NCBI GenBank assembly: GCA_947625235.1
Contig: CANQNP010000003.1
Span: 1-62,380, forward strand
Reading direction: 5' to 3'
DNA length: 62,380 bases
Source of the DNA: an uncultured Atopobiaceae bacterium
Lineage (GTDB): Bacteria > Actinomycetota > Coriobacteriia > Coriobacteriales > Atopobiaceae
Shown: piece after piece, positions 8,345-16,625 of the stretch
Numbering within the stretch: the stretch's first letter is position 1
How the letters are laid out: the number at the start of each line of letters is the position of its first letter
Notes under the pieces: model-generated
What the model was told of the DNA's origin: nothing
What the model saw: the letters and a program-made list of their open reading frames with translations, nothing else
Database searches by the model: none
Made by a program: the position numbers and the translations under genes

Positions 8345-9427
8345 CTAGCGCGTGATGCGGTCGGACACGGAACGCGCGAGCGCGCGGGCCACGTAGGGCG
8401 CGCCGCCGGCGTCGTAGTAGGCCTTGAAGGTCTTGAGCTTGCCGGGATCTCCCGAGGTCGCGCGCGCGTGCATGACCTCGAAGAGCTCGGGGCTCTCCTC
8501 GATGAAGCGGCGGTAGCGCCAGGCGCCCGAGGCGAAGAGCTCGGGGTCGGCGATGCCGGCCTCGTCCTCGGCCTTGAAGTCCTCCACCATGCGGCGGAGG
8601 AAATCGTGGCGAAGCTCGGGCGCGAGGCGCTCGTAGTTCCAGAGGTAGGTGTCGTAGCGCATGCGGCTCGTCGTCTGACGCAGCCAGCCGCCGAGCTCGG
8701 GATGCCGATCGAGCCACTCGAGCATGCCGGCGTACTCGTCGCACACGCAGAGCGCCTTCGCGGGTGAGTTCACGGAGGAGGCCTCGTTGTCCTGGCGGTA
8801 GTGCACGAACGCGCGGTTCACGAGGAAGACGCGCTCGGCCTTCGCGAAGGCGCGGAAGGAGAATCCCGCGTCTTGGTAGGAGGCGCCGGGGGTGGGCAGG
8901 CAGGCGATGTCGCCTGCCTCGAGGAAGGAGCGGCGGTAGATGGCGCTCCAGATGCTCGGCTTGCGGAAGAAGACCTCGCGGTCGCACTGCGGCCACACGA
9001 GCCCCGAGAGGCACGCGTCGCACCAGCGGAAGCGCCGGTGGTAGGAGCCGAGGGTCCAGGCGAGGAAGAAGTCGGCCTTCACGAGGTCCACGCCGTGCCG
9101 CTCGCCCGCGGCCACCATCACCTCGTAGGCGTCGGGCTCGATGAAGTCGTCGGATTCGAGGATCGCCACCCACTCTCCCCGGGCCCTCGCGATGCCCTTG
9201 TTGAGGGAATCTCCGTAGCCGGAGTTCGGCTTCGAGAGGATGGTGAAGCGATCGTCCGCCTCGGCGTAGCGCTCGAAGATCTCGAGCGTCGAATCGGTGG
9301 AGCCGTCGTTTACGCAGATGACCTCGATGTCCTCGAGCGTCTGCGCGGCAAGCGAGGCGAGGCACTCCTCGAGGAACACCTCCGCGTTGAAGGCGGGCAC
9401 GATCACGGAGACGCGTGGATTTGCCAA
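8345..9427 (-). CDS. Family 2 glycosyltransferase with TTG start
   Basis: A 360-residue GT2 enzyme. VSVIVPAFNAEVFLEECL is the N-terminal nucleotide-binding strand, SGYGDSLNKGIARARGEW follows, and ILESDDFIEPD carries an ESDD version of the DxD motif. PGASYQDAGFSFRAF is the likely catalytic-base region. I chose the TTG at 9427 because AGGAGG lies six bases upstream and the product then starts two residues before the conserved strand; an upstream in-frame ATG at 9583 would add 52 residues with no similarity and would cross a terminator. It probably forms one operon with the next GT2 gene and the acylphosphatase. The acceptor is unknown. Confidence 0.85.
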   Translation of the reverse strand: MANPRVSVIVPAFNAEVFLEECLASLAAQTLEDIEVICVNDGSTDSTLEIFERYAEADDRFTILSKPNSGYGDSLNKGIARARGEWVAILESDDFIEPDAYEVMVAAGERHGVDLVKADFFLAWTLGSYHRRFRWCDACLSGLVWPQCDREVFFRKPSIWSAIYRRSFLEAGDIACLPTPGASYQDAGFSFRAFAKAERVFLVNRAFVHYRQDNEASSVNSPAKALCVCDEYAGMLEWLDRHPELGGWLRQTTSRMRYDTYLWNYERLAPELRHDFLRRMVEDFKAEDEAGIADPELFASGAWRYRRFIEESPELFEVMHARATSGDPGKLKTFKAYYDAGGAPYVARALARSVSDRITR

Positions 9428-9483
9428 GGGAGATCCTCCTCGTGCGAGCCGCGAGTCGGCGCCATGCGAGCGCGCCGCCTGAA

Positions 9484-9513
9484 AAGAACACCCCGGAGAC
9501 GAGGCCTCCGGGG
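9484..9513 (-). terminator. Terminator of the acylphosphatase-like gene (minus strand)
   Basis: On the minus strand CCCCGGAG and CTCCGGGG pair around a six-base loop and are followed by TGTTCTTTTC. It separates the gene at 9559-9891 from the GT2 gene downstream. Confidence 0.75.
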
Positions 9514-9558
9514 CGAGATCGTCGAGATCCAATGATAAGGGGTACGCGCGGCGCGTGT

Positions 9559-9891
9559 TTAGAAGTCCTGGCGCGCGAAGCACGTCTCGTTCTTGATGGG
9601 CTTCAGCTCCTCGAGGTCGGCGAGGTTGTAGAGGACGCCGGACGCCTCGCAGTCCGTCATCGTCTTCTCGTAGTCGCTCACCTTCGAGGCGGGGCCCTGG
9701 ACCACGAGGTCGGCGATGCCGTGGTAGGCGCGGCTGATCCAGCCCGTGAGGCCCAACTTCTCCGCCTCCTGCGTGGCGGTGTAGACGAATTGGCCGCTGT
9801 TTACCTGGCCTGCGTACGAGAGGTGGACACGACGGGTCGGCTCCTTGGCGGCGTGCTTGCTCACCGAGGTCATCGGGCTTGTCTTCTTCAT
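9559..9891 (-). CDS. Degenerate acylphosphatase-fold protein lacking both catalytic residues
   Basis: A 110-residue protein that aligns to the acylphosphatase at 6623-7015 without gaps through the catalytic core. GQVNSGQFVYTA stands against GRCQGVGFRYTA, and GLTGWISRAYHG against GLSGWVRNHMDG. The catalytic Arg is Val36 and the catalytic Asn is Arg54, so normal hydrolysis is unlikely. The frame is intact and codon use is normal, which argues for a retained non-enzymatic or ligand-binding role. The ATG at 9891 has GGAAG seven bases upstream; an in-frame ATG at 9918 lacks a ribosome site. It has its own terminator. Function is unknown. Confidence 0.72.
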   Translation of the reverse strand: MKKTSPMTSVSKHAAKEPTRRVHLSYAGQVNSGQFVYTATQEAEKLGLTGWISRAYHGIADLVVQGPASKVSDYEKTMTDCEASGVLYNLADLEELKPIKNETCFARQDF

Positions 9892-10039
9892 GGCACTACT
9901 TCCGTTCTCGGAGCGCACATTGGAGGAGGTGCGCGCGTTCCTTGCCTGATTTTGAGTTCAACGAGCACGCAAAAATGACGGGAAATTGTGGAGTTCAGGC
10001 GAAAGGGGAGACGTATTCCGAGTGTGGTGGGGAAGGGTC

Positions 10040-10104
10040 GGCGAGCGGCGAGAATGATGGAAAAATGATGGGGAATTCGTTGCAAATTCGTGGCGAGCGG
10101 CGAG
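10040..10104. repeat. 13-base direct repeat in a divergent intergenic region
   Basis: GGCGAGCGGCGAG occurs at 10040-10052 and 10092-10104 in the 309-base gap between the acylphosphatase-like gene and the ABC ATPase. The sequence between the copies is AT-richer than its surroundings and contains TTGCAA at 10080. It could be an operator pair, but I see no convincing -35/-10 pair. I find no other gene or RNA in the gap. Confidence 0.35.
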
Positions 10105-10200
10105 CCGGTCGCCGGAGGCTACGCTTAGCGCACGCATGCGCGCGGGACGGGAGAGGGGCCCGCGCGGGACGCGGCCGCGCTTTGAGGGGGAGGTCCATCG

Positions 10201-10902
10201 GTGGCCTTTATCGAGTTCAGGGACGTGCGCAAGGTCTACACCATGGGCGACGTCGAGGTGAACGCCGTGAACGGCATGGACTTCGACATCGAGGAGGGCG
10301 AGCTCTGCGTGATCGTGGGGCCCTCGGGCGCCGGCAAGACGACCGTCCTCAACATGCTCGGCGGCATGGACCAGGTGACGGCCGGCACCATCAAGCTCGG
10401 CAATCGCGTGGTGAGCGCGATGGACGAGCGCGAGCTCACCCTCTACCGCCGCTACGACATCGGCTTCGTCTTCCAGTTCTACAACCTCGTGGCGAATCTC
10501 ACGGCGCTCGAGAACGTGGAGCTCGCGAGCCAGATCTGCGAAGATCCGCTTCCCGCAGAGGACGTGATGGAGAAGGTGGGGCTCGCGCACCGCATGCACA
10601 ACTTCCCCTCGCAGCTCTCCGGCGGCGAACAGCAGCGCGTGGCCATCGCCCGCGCGCTCGCGAAGAACCCGAAGCTCATGCTCTGCGACGAGCCCACCGG
10701 CGCGCTCGACTACAAGACCGGCAAGCAGATCCTGAAGCTCTTGCAAACCACCTGCCAAACCTACGGCCGCACCGTGGCCATCGTCACGCACAACCTCGCC
10801 TTCACCGAGATCGCGGACCGCGTGATCCACGTGCACGAGGGCCGTGCCAAGAAGATCGAGACGAACGCGCATCCCGCCGACGCGCTCACCGTGGAGTGGT
10901 GA
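10201..10902 (+). CDS. ABC transporter ATP-binding protein (MacB/LolD type)
   Basis: A 233-residue ATPase subunit. Walker A is GPSGAGKT at 40-47, the signature is [15 protein letters not shown] from residue 139, and Walker B is LMLCDEP followed by the D-loop TGALD. The Q-loop lies in [18 protein letters not shown], characteristic of the MacB/LolD/FtsE branch. That branch powers mechanotransmission through a FtsX-like permease and is usually not an importer. A GTG start at 10201 follows GGGGGAGG. The permease begins 12 bases after its stop, so the two are co-transcribed. The exported or processed substrate is unknown. Confidence 0.93.
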   Translation: MAFIEFRDVRKVYTMGDVEVNAVNGMDFDIEEGELCVIVGPSGAGKTTVLNMLGGMDQVTAGTIKLGNRVVSAMDERELTLYRRYDIGFVFQFYNLVANLTALENVELASQICEDPLPAEDVMEKVGLAHRMHNFPSQLSGGEQQRVAIARALAKNPKLMLCDEPTGALDYKTGKQILKLLQTTCQTYGRTVAIVTHNLAFTEIADRVIHVHEGRAKKIETNAHPADALTVEW

Positions 10903-10914
10903 GGACGCCGCATC

Positions 10915-13900
10915 GTGGGTACGCGCCGCAGCCATAGCCCCTTCGCGATCGAGATCCTGCGCTCGGTGAGCCACTCGCTCGGGCGCTTCTTCGCGATCGT
11001 GGCGATCGTGGCCATCGGCTGCGGCTTCTTCGCGGGCCTCCGCATGACGGGCACCGGCATGCGCAAGGCGGCCGACATCTACTACGACGGCACGGAGCTC
11101 TACGACCTCCAGCTCGTCTCCACGCTCGGCATCACCTCGTCCACGGTGGAGGAGGTGGCCAAGACCCCCGGCATCACCGCGCTCATGCCCTCGCGCTCCG
11201 TGGACGTGATGGCGGCGCTTGGCGACATGCAGATCGCGGCGCGCATCACGAGCTTCCAGGTGGAGGCCGCCAAGGACGCGACCTCGGACGGGCCGCGCGT
11301 GGCCTCGGACGACGACGGCTACCTGAACCGCCTCATCCTCCGCACGGGGCGCTGGCCCGAGAAGCCGAACGAATGCGTGGTGCTCGAGGAGCGCGTGGAG
11401 CACCTCGGCCCCGCGGAGCGCGTGCAGGTGCTCTACGGCGCCACGGACCTCGACGACGTGCTCCTCGTGCGCGACTTCGACATCGTGGGCACCGTGAGCT
11501 CGTCCTACTACGTGCAGTCCACCTCGCTCTCCACGACGACGCTCGGCTCCGGCATGCTCGAGCAGGCGATCTTCGTGCCCGAGGCGGCGTTCGATCCCGA
11601 TTCGCCCTACACGGAACTCTTCATGCGCGTGGGCGACGCCACGCCCGAGGTATCGGCCACCGAGGGCTACCAGGCGAAGGTGGACGAGGTCGAGGAGGCG
11701 CTCGAGGCGAACCTCGATTCCTTCGCCGACGAGCGCCGCGAGGAGGTGCGCGCCGAGGCGCAGGAGACGCTCGACGAGAACCGCGCCGAGTTCGAGCGGG
11801 AGAAGGCGGACGCGCTCCGCGAGCTCGACGACGCGAAGGCCGAGCTCGACGATGCCTACGCGGAGCTCGTGGGCGGTGAGGATGAGTATCGAAGCGGCCT
11901 CGCGAGCTATGAGCGGGGCGAGCGCGAGATCGCGGACGCCGAGGGCGAGATCAGCGCGGGCGAGCGCGAGATCGCGCAAAGCCGCGCGGAGCTCTCGGTC
12001 GCCGAGGCGGAGCTCGAGGCGGGCGAGGCCGAGCTCCAGGCGAACCGTGAGAAGCTCGAGGAGGGCCAGGCGGCCTACGAGGACGCCCTTCGCCAATTCG
12101 AATCCACCTCCGCGCAGCTCGGCTCCGTCGCCGACGGCCTCGAGGCGACGATCTCCGCGCTCGAGGCCCAGCTCGCCGCCATGGCGCCGGATGACCCCGC
12201 GCGCGCCGAGCTCGAGGCGACGATCGCCGGCTACGAGGCGCAAGTCCAATCCATTCGCGACCAGCTCGCACAGGGCCAGGCGCAGCTCGACCAAAGTGCC
12301 GCCGAGCTCAGCGCCGGCTGGGCGGCGCTTCGCGAGGGCGAGGCGAAGCTGGAGGCCTCGCGGGCGGAGGTCGCCGACGGTTGGAAGCAGGTGGAGGCGG
12401 GCGAGGCCGAGCTCGCGAGCGCGCGTACGCGGCTCGCGAGCGCGAAGGCCGAGGCGGCCTTGGGGAAGGCCGAGCTCGAGAGCGCCGAGCGCGAGATTTC
12501 GAGCGGCTGGGCGGACTACGAGGAGGGCCTCGCCACCTACGAGCGCGAGCGCGCGGACGCCCTCGAGAGGCTCGACGACGCCGAGCGAGAGCTCGACGAC
12601 GCGCAGGCGGAGATCGACGACATCGAGCGCCCCGACGTCTTCGTCCTCGATCGCACGAAGAACTACGGCGCCCAGAGCTACGCAAACGATTCCGAGCGCA
12701 TCGACGCCATCGCGAGCGTCTTTCCGTTCTTCTTCTTCATCGTGGCCGCGCTCGTGGCGCTCACCACGATGACGCGCATGGTGGACGACGAGCGCTCGCT
12801 CATCGGCACGTACAAGGCGCTCGGCTACTCCACGCTGCAGATCTCCTCGAAGTACCTCGTCTACGCCGCGAGTGCCTCGGGGCTGGGCGCGGTGATCGGC
12901 ATCGCCTTCATGTCGCAGCTTTTGCCGTGGGTGATCCCGGAGGCCTATGGCATCGTCTACAAGGTGCCGCCGCGGCCGTTCCCGCTCCCCATCGAACCGG
13001 GGCCCGCCGCGTGGGCGCTCCTCCTCGGCATGGGCTGCACGCTCATCGCCACGCTCGCCGCCTGCGTGTCCTCGCTTCGCGAGACGCCGGCCGCGCTCAT
13101 GCAGCCGAAGGCGCCGAAGGTGGGCAAGCGCATCCTCCTCGAGCGCATCGGGCCGCTCTGGCGAAAGATCACGTTCTCGTGGAAGGTGACGCTCCGCAAC
13201 ATCTTCCGCTACAAGCGCCGCTTTTCGATGACGGTGATCGGCATCGCGGGCTGCACGGGGCTCCTCGTCACGGGCTTCGGCGTGCGCGACGCCATCTCGG
13301 ACATCATCGACATCCAGTACACCGACCTCGTGCACCACGACGTGATCGTCGGGCTCGCCGAGGGCTCCACGCAAGGCGAGCTCGATGACGTGGTGGCCTA
13401 CCTCGTAGATGACGGCGACGCGGGGGAGTGCGTCGTCGCCGACACGCAGAACGTGGTGCTCCGCGACGCCTCGGGCGAGGGCGACGACCACGCGACGCAG
13501 CTCCTCTGCCCTAAGGACCTCGAGGAGTTCCGCAACATCCGCACGCTCCGCGATCGCGTGAGCCACGAGGAGATCCCCTTCGAGGCCGATTCGGTCGTGC
13601 TCACGGAGAAGCTCGCGACGGTCCTCGGCGTGGGCCCGGGCGACACCTTCCGCCTCTACGAGCCGAACGCCGTGGGCAACGTGACGGATCTCGGCCACGA
13701 GGTCACCCTCACGGGCGTGACGGAGAACTACATCCAGAGCTACCTCTTCGTGGGGCCCGAGGCCTATCGCGACCTCTTCGGCGAGGCGCCCTCCTACGAT
13801 ACGATCTACACGACGATGCCCGAGGATCCCGAGCTCAGGACCGAGGTCTCCGAGCACCTCCAGGCCATGGACGACGTGGACACGGTGGTCTTCGAGGACG

Positions 13901-14337
13901 AGATGATCGGCACCTACTCCACGATGCTCCACTCGGTGGACCTCGTGATGATCGTGCTCATCGTCTCGGCGGCGGCGCTCGCGTTCGTGGTGCTCTACAA
14001 CCTCGCGAACATCAACATCTCCGAGCGCGTGCGCGAGATCGCGAGCCTGAAGGTGCTCGGCTTCACGCGACGCGAGGTGGACGCCTACGTCTTCCGCGAG
14101 ATCATCCTCATCGTCATCGGCGGTGCGCTCGTGGGGCTCGTGCTCGGCTACTTCTTCGAGGCCTACGTGGTGGTGACGGCCGAGGTGGACGCGGCGATGT
14201 TCGGCCGCACGGTCCATGCGCTGAGCTACGTGTACTCGTTCGCGCTCACGATGGCCTTCTGCGCGCTCGTGCTCCTCGCCATGGCGCCGAAGCTCCGCAA
14301 GATCGACATGGTGGAGAGCCTGAAGTCCGTGGAATAG
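10915..14337 (+). CDS. FtsX-like ABC permease with a long extracytoplasmic coiled coil
   Basis: A 1140-residue permease. One membrane helix near residues 20-40 is followed by a large outside region. Residues about 245-568 are almost entirely Ala/Glu/Arg/Leu heptads (ELDDAKAELDDAYAEL and similar). A Pro-containing break (AAMAPDDPARAEL) near residue 422 suggests an antiparallel helical hairpin. A FtsX domain with three helices spans about 600-720, and a second spans about 975-1135, where LKVLGFTRREVDAYVFRE is the family's cytoplasmic motif. A GTG start follows GAGGA. It pairs with the ATPase upstream. Similar coiled-coil permeases occur widely in Firmicutes and Actinomycetota; what this one moves or regulates is not known. 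Confidence 0.9.
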   Translation: MGTRRSHSPFAIEILRSVSHSLGRFFAIVAIVAIGCGFFAGLRMTGTGMRKAADIYYDGTELYDLQLVSTLGITSSTVEEVAKTPGITALMPSRSVDVMAALGDMQIAARITSFQVEAAKDATSDGPRVASDDDGYLNRLILRTGRWPEKPNECVVLEERVEHLGPAERVQVLYGATDLDDVLLVRDFDIVGTVSSSYYVQSTSLSTTTLGSGMLEQAIFVPEAAFDPDSPYTELFMRVGDATPEVSATEGYQAKVDEVEEALEANLDSFADERREEVRAEAQETLDENRAEFEREKADALRELDDAKAELDDAYAELVGGEDEYRSGLASYERGEREIADAEGEISAGEREIAQSRAELSVAEAELEAGEAELQANREKLEEGQAAYEDALRQFESTSAQLGSVADGLEATISALEAQLAAMAPDDPARAELEATIAGYEAQVQSIRDQLAQGQAQLDQSAAELSAGWAALREGEAKLEASRAEVADGWKQVEAGEAELASARTRLASAKAEAALGKAELESAEREISSGWADYEEGLATYERERADALERLDDAERELDDAQAEIDDIERPDVFVLDRTKNYGAQSYANDSERIDAIASVFPFFFFIVAALVALTTMTRMVDDERSLIGTYKALGYSTLQISSKYLVYAASASGLGAVIGIAFMSQLLPWVIPEAYGIVYKVPPRPFPLPIEPGPAAWALLLGMGCTLIATLAACVSSLRETPAALMQPKAPKVGKRILLERIGPLWRKITFSWKVTLRNIFRYKRRFSMTVIGIAGCTGLLVTGFGVRDAISDIIDIQYTDLVHHDVIVGLAEGSTQGELDDVVAYLVDDGDAGECVVADTQNVVLRDASGEGDDHATQLLCPKDLEEFRNIRTLRDRVSHEEIPFEADSVVLTEKLATVLGVGPGDTFRLYEPNAVGNVTDLGHEVTLTGVTENYIQSYLFVGPEAYRDLFGEAPSYDTIYTTMPEDPELRTEVSEHLQAMDDVDTVVFEDEMIGTYSTMLHSVDLVMIVLIVSAAALAFVVLYNLANINISERVREIASLKVLGFTRREVDAYVFREIILIVIGGALVGLVLGYFFEAYVVVTAEVDAAMFGRTVHALSYVYSFALTMAFCALVLLAMAPKLRKIDMVESLKSVE

Positions 14338-14356
14338 CGGCCAATGGCGCGCAAAG

Positions 14357-14391
14357 CGCCCGCCCGGCCTCCGCGCGGGGCCAAGCGGGCG
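14357..14391. terminator. Convergent GC-rich hairpin
   Basis: CGCCCGC and GCGGGCG pair around an inner GGCC stem between the convergent permease and DegV genes. There is no T run, so termination strength is uncertain. Confidence 0.45.
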
Positions 14392-14415
14392 TCGTGGCGA
14401 GAGCTCGAGGGCGGG

Positions 14416-15444
14416 CTAGTCGGCGGTGGCGTAGCGTCCGTCGTCGCTCGTGACCTCCATGGCGATGCGATCGGGCACCGTCTTCATGTCGTTGTCGCGG
14501 CGATCCGGCCCCCAGAAGCAGCAGCTGATCATCCCCGGCCCCACGTGGCAGCCGATGGTCGGGCCGATGGAGCTCTCGAGGAACGGGATGTCGAAGCCCG
14601 CCGCCTCGCGCAAGAGGCTCTTCAGGTGCTCGAGGTCGCGCGGGCAATCCGCGTTGCCCACCGCGGCGAGGGGCGTGCGGCGGTCGTGGTGCTCGCGGTA
14701 GTAGTCTGCGAGGCGCTGGATGCCCTTCTTGCGGCCGCGCGCCACGCCCGCGAGCGTGAGCTTGCCGTCGAGGTCGATGGAGAGGAGCGGCTTCACGTTG
14801 AGCTTCGTGCCCACGAAGGCCACGCCCTGCGGGATCCTCCCGCCGCGCGCGAGGGCGTCGAGGTCGTCGCACATGAACATCGTGTAGATGTAGTAGTGCA
14901 CCTCCTCGGCCCACGCCACCATCTCCTCGGCCGTGAGGCCGCGATCGCGCTGGCGCACGGCCTCCCAGCAGGCGAGGTACTGGGGAGTCGATTCCTCCTT
15001 GAGGTCCACCACGTAGAGCGGCGTGTCGGCGTCGCGCTCGGCCTTCAGGCGCTCGGCCGCCATGGCCGCCGCCTCGTAGCCGTTCGAGAGGCCCGAGGAG
15101 AAGCACAGGTAGACGACGGGCAGGCCCGCGTCGAGCGCCTGCGTGTACACGCGCTCGAGCGTCATGGGGTCGGCGTAGGCGGTGTGGGGCGTCGCGCCCT
15201 TGCGCATGGCGTCGTAGAACTCCTTGGGCGTGATGGAGGCGTACATGTCGTCCTGCACGACCTCGTCGTGCATGGTGTAGGTGTAGGGCATCACGAACAC
15301 GCCGTGCTTCTTGCAGAAGGAGAGCGGGAGCTCGCAGGGCGAGTCCACGATGAGGTTGCACTTCGCCGTCGCGGGCACGGGATCGGGCGCGTAGTCATCG
15401 AGGGGCGAGGTGGGGTTCGGCACGGTGGCGGCTTCTTGGCTCAT
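14416..15444 (-). CDS. DegV family fatty-acid-binding protein
   Basis: A 342-residue DegV-family protein; members bind a fatty acid and often act with fatty-acid kinase in phospholipid synthesis. NLIVDSPCELPLSFCKKHGV is the N-terminal strand with the usual D-S motif, and YLCFSSGLSNGYEAA corresponds to the ligand-contacting loop. GGRIPQGVAFVGTKLNVKPLL and IGPTIGCHVGPGM are family hallmarks. About 45 extra residues precede the domain. The ATG at 15444 has AAGGAG six bases upstream. A paralogue lies at 44625-45758. It is convergent with the ABC permease and divergent from the Fic gene. Confidence 0.9.
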   Translation of the reverse strand: MSQEAATVPNPTSPLDDYAPDPVPATAKCNLIVDSPCELPLSFCKKHGVFVMPYTYTMHDEVVQDDMYASITPKEFYDAMRKGATPHTAYADPMTLERVYTQALDAGLPVVYLCFSSGLSNGYEAAAMAAERLKAERDADTPLYVVDLKEESTPQYLACWEAVRQRDRGLTAEEMVAWAEEVHYYIYTMFMCDDLDALARGGRIPQGVAFVGTKLNVKPLLSIDLDGKLTLAGVARGRKKGIQRLADYYREHHDRRTPLAAVGNADCPRDLEHLKSLLREAAGFDIPFLESSIGPTIGCHVGPGMISCCFWGPDRRDNDMKTVPDRIAMEVTSDDGRYATAD

Positions 15445-15488
15445 GACTCTCCTTCGGTGACGGGTCTTCAGGGCTCGTCGGACGCGAA

Positions 15489-15501
15489 ACTGTGCCACAG
15501 T
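15489..15501. promoter_or_regulatory. Perfect short palindrome between the degV and fic genes
   Basis: ACTGTGCCACAGT has two perfect six-base half sites around one central base. It lies midway in the 128-base divergent gap and could be an operator. No clear promoter pair is visible on either strand. Confidence 0.3.
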
Positions 15502-15572
15502 ATGAGTGTTCCCTCGGGGAGTGACGGTTGCAAACACAACCAATTTGCACGTGGAACGCAAAGGAGCCGACC

Positions 15573-16334
15573 ATGACGAAGCGCCAGCCGAAGACCTACG
15601 AGGACGTCTGCCTGTGGTGGGAAGGGCTCGATGACGAGACCCGCGCGCAGGAGATCGACGAGTTCGCGCTCGAGTTCGGCTACCACTCCACCAAGCTCGA
15701 GCGCTCCGACGTGCACTTCGAGGAGGCGCGCGAGATCTTCGAGCGCGGCACCGTCACCGCCTACACGGGCGATGTGCGAAGCCTCACCTCGCTCGCGAAC
15801 CAGCAGGTGGCCTTCGACCTCATCCTTCGCAACCTCGCCCGCGCCGAGCGCTTCGACGAGGAGCTCCTCCTGAAGACGCACCGGCTCGTGGCCGGCGGCA
15901 CGTTCTCGAGGCGCCAGCTCGCGGATGGCGAGTTCCCCGGCACCTACAAGCGCTCCGACTACTTCGTGCGCGAGACCAAGGAGGTGGGCGCCCTGCCGGA
16001 GGACTGCCCGACGCTCACGCGCGAGCTCCTCGCCGAGGTGGATGACGAGCTCGACGGCCTCACGCCCGCCCGCGCGCTCACCGTGGCCGCGTACTTCCAC
16101 AACCAGCTCGTGTCGATCCACCCGTTCTCCGAGGGTACGGGCCGTGTGGCGCGCGAACTCTCGAACTACATCCTCCTCTGGGGCGGCCACGCCCCCATCT
16201 GCATCTACAAGGACGATCGCAACGAGTACTTCGGCGAGCTCGAGGCCTTCGACGAGACGGGCGACCTCGAGCCCTTCAAGGCGTTCCTTCGCAAGGAGAC
16301 GGTGAAGTCCTGGGAGACCCGCGTCCGCGGCTAG
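15573..16334 (+). CDS. Fic domain protein with variant active-site motif
   Basis: A 253-residue protein of the Fic family, whose members usually transfer AMP to a protein hydroxyl. The catalytic motif is HPFSEGTGR at 183-191: the catalytic His and terminal Arg are kept, but the usual GNGR is GTGR. GTYKRSDYFV is the beta-hairpin that positions the target. Near the N-terminus, HSTKLERSDVHFEEA resembles the class II inhibitory helix (SxxxE), with Arg after the Glu where Gly or Asn is usual. The start ATG at 15573 is preceded by AAAGGAG at a good distance. No antitoxin gene is adjacent, which fits self-inhibition. The target is unknown. Confidence 0.88.
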   Translation: MTKRQPKTYEDVCLWWEGLDDETRAQEIDEFALEFGYHSTKLERSDVHFEEAREIFERGTVTAYTGDVRSLTSLANQQVAFDLILRNLARAERFDEELLLKTHRLVAGGTFSRRQLADGEFPGTYKRSDYFVRETKEVGALPEDCPTLTRELLAEVDDELDGLTPARALTVAAYFHNQLVSIHPFSEGTGRVARELSNYILLWGGHAPICIYKDDRNEYFGELEAFDETGDLEPFKAFLRKETVKSWETRVRG

Positions 16335-16369
16335 GCATTAAGCTCCTGCACCTCACCTCGAACATCGTC

Positions 16370-16567
16370 ATGGACGAGGTGCGGTTCACCGCGTTTTGCA
16401 ATGAGTTCGCAAGACTCGCCGGTAAGCGCCAACGACCACTCTCGGAAAGGGTTCGGGAACGCCGTCGCGCGCTTCGCAGGCAACTCGGATTGCCACTTGA
16501 CGCGCAAGCTGAACACGACACGACGGTCGTTCCCCTCGAGGCGTACGCGGAGGCAAACGGAAGATGA
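16370..16567 (+). CDS. Possible small hypothetical protein (65 aa)
   Basis: The 291-base gap between the Fic gene and the DUF2142 gene contains one open frame of 65 residues (MDEVRFTAFCNEFARLAGKR onward), basic in the middle and acidic at the end. There is no clear ribosome site and its third-position GC is lower than that of the neighbours. It may be a remnant. I recognise no family and see no terminator in the gap. Confidence 0.25.
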   Translation: MDEVRFTAFCNEFARLAGKRQRPLSERVRERRRALRRQLGLPLDAQAEHDTTVVPLEAYAEANGR

Positions 16568-16625
16568 AGCTTGCGACGGCTCGGCGTGGACGAGCAAATG
16601 CCGTCTGCCAGCCTTCCTCGGCGCG

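Noticed and set aside
9428-9583. Start of the GT2 gene at the ATG at 9583
   Set aside because: That start would run through a terminator and add 52 unconserved residues; the TTG at 9427 has an ideal AGGAGG site.
10201-14337. ABC ATPase and permease as the exporter of the RiPP
   Set aside because: The ATPase lacks a C39 peptidase domain, the permease is FtsX-like, and the genes are 5 kb away with unrelated genes between.
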